The notes below the pieces were generated by a model. The model had not been told where the DNA came from, searched no databases, and saw only the letters and a list, made by a program, of their open reading frames with translations. Below, piece after piece: positions 1 through 3,361 of a DNA stretch of 5,537 nucleotides; within the stretch, counting starts at the first letter, position 1, and each line of letters opens with the position of its first letter. A program made the position numbers and the translations under genes. The stretch comes from an uncultured Eubacteriales bacterium (GTDB taxonomy: Bacteria; Bacillota; Clostridia; Oscillospirales; CAG-272): the NCBI GenBank assembly GCA_902462015.1, contig CABPZV010000141.1:1-5537 (forward strand), given 5' to 3'.

Positions 1-2
1 AA

Positions 3-260
3 CCGCAAATTGCATCCACCAGCCGTCACCTCTCGCAAGGAGCGGCAGATCTTATCTCAGTATGCTGGGACGATGAAAACCTTAGCCTGACAGGCAGCTC
101 AAAAGTTGTAAAGAATGACGATTATCAGATTTTCATTTATGTTCCGGACGGCTATAAACCGACCGTTGGACAGGTTATTGATAACATTCTTACCCTTAAA
201 CCGGATAACAGTGAAAATAAAGTAGTAGACTGGAAAGTTTCTTTTACAAAAAACACCTGA
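3..260 (+). CDS. C-terminal fragment of an unrecognised protein, possibly a carbohydrate-active or surface enzyme (5' end outside window)
   Basis: An open frame runs from the left edge to a TGA at 258-260, giving 85 residues without a stop and with no in-frame start, so only the 3' end of the gene is present. The translation has alternating hydrophobic and polar stretches typical of a beta-sandwich: VCWDDENLSLTG, VVKNDDYQIFIYVPDGYKP and VVDWKVSFTKNT. This kind of short all-beta module is often found at the end of secreted glycoside hydrolases, and the window also holds a GH95 enzyme, but I cannot assign a family and infer no reaction. No dockerin, LPXTG anchor or transmembrane segment lies at this C-terminus. 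A perfect hairpin begins 27 bp after the stop, which supports a real gene end here. Confidence is good that it is coding and low for any function. Confidence 0.7.
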   Translation, partial: PQIASTSRHLSQGAADLISVCWDDENLSLTGSSKVVKNDDYQIFIYVPDGYKPTVGQVIDNILTLKPDNSENKVVDWKVSFTKNT

Positions 261-449
261 AAACCATGTCCTAACAAATTATTGAATAATTTAAGACCAC
301 CGACAAAATGGTGGTCTTAAATTTAAGCATGGAATGTATCTGATAACAAAAAAACTTCTTACTATCTATTATTTCAAATGGGCAATAATTCTAATTATAC
401 TTCTAATGCTCTACATATAAATCATCAAATATAAATTTATCATAAATAA
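261..449. other. AT-rich intergenic gap between converging genes
   Basis: These 189 bp separate the left-edge gene and the DUF3788-like gene, whose 3' ends face each other. Apart from the hairpin at 288-323 I find no open frame of convincing length, no RNA gene and no repeat. The part from 340 to 449 is very AT-rich with a 10-bp self-complementary ATAAATTTAT at 431-440, which is expected by chance in such sequence. On the minus strand a seven-T run at 346-352 follows no strong stem. Confidence 0.6.
288..323. terminator. Perfect 14-bp inverted repeat, candidate bidirectional terminator
   Basis: The left arm at 288-301 (AATTTAAGACCACC) and the right arm at 310-323 are exact reverse complements around an 8-nt loop. 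The hairpin lies 27 bp after the stop of the left-edge gene and 126 bp beyond the stop of the converging DUF3788 gene, so it could end transcripts from both sides. It is not a textbook terminator: the GC-rich part is the apical GACCACC/GGTGGTC, the base of the stem is A/T, and no long uninterrupted T-run follows on either strand. Confidence 0.6.
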
Positions 450-1172
450 CTATTTTTCGTATTGCCATGGAACATACGGAAGTATTCCATATGTAATTTC
501 GTCAGCATAATGTACCTCGGTATGCAGCATAGAACGATAGTCTGCCGATGTTGCACTCAGACAAGGACATTCACTGCATTCACTGCATGTTGTAAGTCCT
601 TTGCTCTTTAAACACAACTTAGCTCTGCAAGGGTCGTTTCTGCAATAACATGAATCACTGTAACACCCTCCGCAGCGCATACTCCAATCACCGTTATCCC
701 ATATTTTGTTCAGGTACACCTCCATAGAAATTCTCTGCTCATCTGTCATACCGACGTAATGTACACATAAATCACATCGCTGTCCACATTTTGAATAAAC
801 AGCATTTTCACTTGAAAAACGTTTTCGGTTGGGTTTTTTCTTTATTTGTATCAGTTCCTTGACCTCTTCAAACTGTTCTAAAGTAAATATATCGATAAAC
901 ATCCATTTGCCATCATGATATGTTCTCGAATTTTCATATATATCACAAATATACTTTGAAAATACATTTTTTTGCTTTTCAAAGCATTCACGTTCTTTTC
1001 TTCCAAAAATTATTAAAAAAGTGTATCTGTCATCATGTATATAGACAGTAAGCACAGTTTTTTTACCCTGTTTAAACTTTAATTCGTCCTTGCTATCTCC
1101 GATTTCATCAAGACAATATTTCCCACGCATATATACCATAATTTCATGACTTAATATATCAAGATTGCACAT
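450..1172 (-). CDS. DUF3788-like protein with C-terminal DUF3795-like cysteine-rich domain
   Basis: The protein has 240 residues from the chosen ATG at 1172. Residues 1-115 resemble DUF3788: a short helical start, then strands (LKFKQGKKTVLTVYIHDD, YTFLIIFGRKE), then a helix and the closing KWMFIDIFTLEQFEEVKELI. Residues 126-205 match the DUF3795 pattern with 13 cysteines: C129-x3-C133-x2-C136, C167-x2-C170, C175, C177, C182, C187, then C196-x2-C199-x2-C202-x-C204. Such spacing suggests Zn or Fe-S binding, which is inference. The biochemical role of either family is unknown to me. No signal peptide or membrane helix is seen, so it is probably cytosolic. An upstream in-frame TTG at 1187 would add five residues but would place the start over the GGAGAG ribosome binding site, so ATG 1172 is preferred. 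It is divergent from the kinase gene. Confidence 0.85.
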   Translation of the reverse strand: MCNLDILSHEIMVYMRGKYCLDEIGDSKDELKFKQGKKTVLTVYIHDDRYTFLIIFGRKERECFEKQKNVFSKYICDIYENSRTYHDGKWMFIDIFTLEQFEEVKELIQIKKKPNRKRFSSENAVYSKCGQRCDLCVHYVGMTDEQRISMEVYLNKIWDNGDWSMRCGGCYSDSCYCRNDPCRAKLCLKSKGLTTCSECSECPCLSATSADYRSMLHTEVHYADEITYGILPYVPWQYEK

Positions 1173-1178
1173 TATACT
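1151..1178 (+). promoter_or_regulatory. Candidate sigma-A-type promoter for the fruK-like gene
   Basis: TATACT at 1173-1178 (5 of 6 to TATAAT) is preceded, with a 16-bp spacer, by TTAATA at 1151-1156 (4 of 6 to TTGACA). Transcription would start near 1185 and leave a leader of about 32 nt containing the AAAGGA ribosome binding site at 1202-1207, 9 nt before the ATG. The promoter would overlap the first codons of the divergent DUF3788-like gene. A perfect TATAAT at 1192-1197 is a less likely -10 because transcripts would start at or inside the ribosome binding site. AT-rich DNA gives such matches by chance, so confidence is low. Confidence 0.3.
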
Positions 1179-1182
1179 CTCC
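1177..1182 (-). promoter_or_regulatory. Ribosome binding site that fixes the start of the DUF3788-like gene
   Basis: On the minus strand the sequence reads GGAGAG, TATA, ATG. The GGAG core lies 6 nt before the ATG at 1172-1170, an ideal spacing. The alternative in-frame TTG at 1187-1185 is upstream of this site and has no comparable purine-rich element of its own, so this site decides in favour of the ATG. Confidence 0.75.
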
Positions 1183-1216
1183 AACAAAAATTATAATTAA
1201 AAAAGGATTTACAAAA

Positions 1217-2134
1217 ATGATCTACACCGTAACTTTCAATCCGGCATTAGATTACGTAATTCACATAGACCGGCTGAAGCAAGGAGAAATCAACCGTTTT
1301 TCAGATGCGAATATCTTTTGCGGCGGAAAAGGAATTAATGTTTCATTAGTACTTAAGGAACTAAAACAGGAATCATGCGCTCTCGGATTCACTGCAGGAT
1401 TCACCGGAAATGAAATCGAAAAAAGACTTACTCAAAAAGGAATACAGCACAATTTTATTCATTTAGACAACGGTCTTTCAAGAATAAATATTAAAATTAA
1501 ATCCGATAAAGAAACAGAATTAAACGGACAGGGATCGCATATTCCCGATGCTGCGGTTGACAAGCTTATTAGACAGCTTGACCGGCTCTCAGGCGGCGAT
1601 TATCTTATTTTATCAGGCTCAATTCCAAGTACTCTTCCAAGTAACATATATGAGAAAATTCTATCCGGTCTTGAAGGCAGAAATATAATTACTGTTGTCG
1701 ACGCTGCAGGAGACTTGCTTACCAATACTCTAAAATACAGGCCGTTTTTAATAAAACCAAATCTGTTCGAGCTAAGCGAAATTATAGGAAAGAAGCTAAT
1801 CAATACAGAACAGATAGCAGAAGCCGCAGCAAAACTGCAGAACCGCGGAGCGCGAAATGTTCTTGTTTCAATGGGTGAAGACGGAGCCGTGCTTGCAGAT
1901 GAAAACGGACAGATTCTTCACTGCAAGGCAGTATCAGGAAAGGTAAAAAATTCTGTAGGTGCAGGAGATTCAATGGTAGCCGGCTTTGTATCAGGGTATA
2001 TATCATCAGAAAATTATGAATATGCTTTAAAGCTCGGATCCGCTGCAGGCAGTGCAACTGCATTTTCGGAAGAACTTGCCGACAAAGCAAAGATCGATGA
2101 ACTATTTAGCCTGATTTCAATTAAAAAACTATAA
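1217..2134 (+). CDS. fruK: 1-phosphofructokinase, PfkB/ribokinase family (fruK-like)
   Basis: The protein has 305 residues, the usual length for this family. It phosphorylates a hexose phosphate with ATP, most likely fructose-1-phosphate to fructose-1,6-bisphosphate, in the cytosol. Visible family marks in order: substrate-side NPALD at 8-12, GGKGINVS at 36-43, the RINIKI...ETELNGQG segment at 89-106, LSGSIP at 132-137, KPN at 180-182, VSMGEDGAVL at 217-226, and the anion-hole/catalytic VGAGDS at 247-252 with the presumed base Asp251. AAAGGA lies 9 nt before the ATG. The closest alternative is tagatose-6-phosphate kinase (LacC), which shares the same signatures; the FruK-like NGQG and SVGAGDSMVAGF segments make me favour fruK. 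No fructose PTS gene or DeoR-type regulator is adjacent: the upstream gene is divergent and the downstream gene convergent, so this looks monocistronic. Confidence 0.82.
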   Translation: MIYTVTFNPALDYVIHIDRLKQGEINRFSDANIFCGGKGINVSLVLKELKQESCALGFTAGFTGNEIEKRLTQKGIQHNFIHLDNGLSRINIKIKSDKETELNGQGSHIPDAAVDKLIRQLDRLSGGDYLILSGSIPSTLPSNIYEKILSGLEGRNIITVVDAAGDLLTNTLKYRPFLIKPNLFELSEIIGKKLINTEQIAEAAAKLQNRGARNVLVSMGEDGAVLADENGQILHCKAVSGKVKNSVGAGDSMVAGFVSGYISSENYEYALKLGSAAGSATAFSEELADKAKIDELFSLISIKKL

Positions 2135-2210
2135 CAAAATGAAAGTTCATCATCGTAAATTACGAAAAACATCTCAATTTAATTATTTTAATTCAAATAA
2201 GCTGTCTGCT

Positions 2211-3182
2211 CTAATCTTCAATAAATTTCGCGTTGGCGTAGATTTTCTCCATTCTCTCATCCGGAAATCTTTCATCTAAAACTTCCTCAATAAAATTTGA
2301 TGCCGGTTCACCGCTTTGTCGTTCGGACCAGCGAAGAGACGCTCCGAGTGAAACAATCGAGTTGACTAATAAAAAGACGGCAAGACACCACGTCATAATT
2401 TTACCGGCTTTATTAGGGATTCTCAAAATCCATTTTGAAAGACGTGGAAATATATTTTTTATCCAAAAAACTCCGAGTATACCCCAAAAAACAGAGTACA
2501 GCAAACAGATTCTGCCATTTATATTAAACGGTAAGCTGCTGTAATCCCATGAACGAGTACCAAAAAATGTCTCCTGCCACCATGAACAGGCATATTCGAC
2601 AACCGAACCAATTACAAACGCGCCTGCAAACGAATATACCGATGACCTATTGCGGTATCTATATAACGTAGCAGACAGACAAACCGCACCTATGCCGTAT
2701 AATAAATTAAACGGTCCCCATACGAGCCCGCTGCGGCTCTCTATGTACCCATTTTGAAATAGACACCACAAAAGCTCAATTACAACACCTATAAAGCTCC
2801 CTGCAAAACAAATTAAAAAAAGTTTATAAAAATTAATTCCGCTGGCAAAATGAAGCATTTTTTTCTCTTCAAAGTCTATTGCCGCATTTGCCGGTGCCGG
2901 TGGTAAAAGCTTTCTGCGCTTTATGCTTTTGACGGTATCCTTCAAACGGACTTCAAGCTCATCGGACGCCGATGAAGTACGCTGAAAAAGATGTAAAAAC
3001 TGAGCCGAGGATTTCTTCAAAGACTTTATTTCTTCCTTAACCTCATCATATAGCCCTGAATCCTTCTCTGACTTCATGGCAGCTTCTTCCGCAAGGCGGT
3101 CATAATAACTTTTGAGTCTTTCTTTTGTATGCTGTTCAGCTTCGGCAAGATCCCCATAGAGCTGATCAAATCTTTCCGCCAT
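2211..3182 (-). CDS. Putative ABC-transporter type IV (PF06541, CmpB-like) membrane protein with charged coiled-coil-prone N-terminus
   Basis: The protein has 323 residues. Residues 1-115 are highly charged and predicted helical (DLAEAEQHTKERLKSYYDRL, KSLKKSSAQF, KDTVKSIKRRK) with no signal peptide, consistent with a cytosolic coiled coil. Membrane segments follow at about 118-142, 153-175, 183-201, 225-242 and 262-282. The family signature is clear in SGLVWGPFNLLYGIGAV (151-167), VVEYACSWWQETFFGTRSWDY (194-214) and PFNINGRICLLYSVFWGILG (218-237). The polar tail with DERFPDERMEKIYANA is also usual for the family. The transporter label is inherited from the database family name; no ATPase gene is nearby and the transported substrate, if any, is unknown. 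An AAAGGTG element lies 10-12 nt before the ATG. It converges with the fruK-like gene across a 76-bp gap in which I see no strong terminator. Confidence 0.8.
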   Translation of the reverse strand: MAERFDQLYGDLAEAEQHTKERLKSYYDRLAEEAAMKSEKDSGLYDEVKEEIKSLKKSSAQFLHLFQRTSSASDELEVRLKDTVKSIKRRKLLPPAPANAAIDFEEKKMLHFASGINFYKLFLICFAGSFIGVVIELLWCLFQNGYIESRSGLVWGPFNLLYGIGAVCLSATLYRYRNRSSVYSFAGAFVIGSVVEYACSWWQETFFGTRSWDYSSLPFNINGRICLLYSVFWGILGVFWIKNIFPRLSKWILRIPNKAGKIMTWCLAVFLLVNSIVSLGASLRWSERQSGEPASNFIEEVLDERFPDERMEKIYANAKFIED

Positions 3183-3236
3183 ATACTAAACACACCTTTC
3201 CAACATATATTAACGTAAACATCATAAATACTTCAC

Positions 3237-3265
3237 AAGGGGCTGTCGCAGCAAGGCAGCCCCTT
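3237..3265. terminator. GC-rich terminator-like hairpin upstream of the CmpB-like gene
   Basis: AAGGGGCTG at 3237-3245 pairs exactly with CAGCCCCTT at 3257-3265. On the plus strand two more pairs (one G-U) extend the stem to 11 bp with a 7-nt loop; on the minus strand one of these becomes an A-C mismatch. It lies 97 nt past the stop of the GH95 gene and 55 nt before the start of the CmpB-like gene, both on the minus strand, so it likely separates the two transcripts. The GGGGCTG...CAGCCCC stem resembles common Clostridia terminators. No T-run directly follows on the minus strand, so it may instead be an attenuator-like leader element. Confidence 0.6.
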
Positions 3266-3297
3266 ATGTCTATTATTTGCAAATAAAGTTATCATCG

Positions 3298-3323
3298 CTG
3301 TCAAACCGTTTACGGTTTAACAG
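3298..3323 (-). terminator. Imperfect hairpin just past the GH95 stop, better paired on the minus strand
   Basis: Read on the minus strand the RNA would be CUGUUAAACCG, loop UAAA, CGGUUUGACAG. All 11 positions pair, with one U-G wobble; on the plus strand the same position is a C-A mismatch. This asymmetry suggests the structure matters in the minus-strand transcript, that is, at the 3' end of the GH95 gene, whose stop lies 38 nt upstream. Downstream on that strand comes CGATGATAACTTTATTTGC, only weakly U-rich. A role as a 3' processing or stability hairpin ahead of the stronger one at 3237-3265 is possible. The core AAACCGTTTACGGTTT could also be a protein operator, which I consider less likely here. 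Confidence 0.45.
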
Positions 3324-3361
3324 TTTACTTTTTACGAAACACCACGCATTTTCCTTCCCGA

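Noticed and set aside
814..826. GAAAAACGTTTTC, resembling a CcpA cre site or LacI-type operator
   Set aside because: It lies inside the DUF3788-like coding region, far from either start codon, has one base too many for the cre pattern, and encodes ordinary residues (ENRKRF region). AT-rich palindromes of this size occur by chance.
1600..2090. Two minus-strand open frames opposite the fruK-like gene
   Set aside because: Both are antisense shadows of a clearly conserved kinase; their translations are low-complexity Leu/Ser/Arg-rich, match no family I know, and lack ribosome binding sites.
2153..2165. TCGTAA-A-TTACGA inverted repeat between the converging fruK-like and CmpB-like genes
   Set aside because: The stem would be only 5 bp with a 3-nt loop and no following T-run; it is too weak to call a terminator.
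3302..3307. TTGACA on the minus strand (reverse complement of 3302-3307 region) as a -35 box for the CmpB-like gene
   Set aside because: The hexamer is part of the hairpin at 3298-3323 and no acceptable -10 hexamer lies 15-19 bp downstream; the nearest AT-rich candidate is about 23 bp away.
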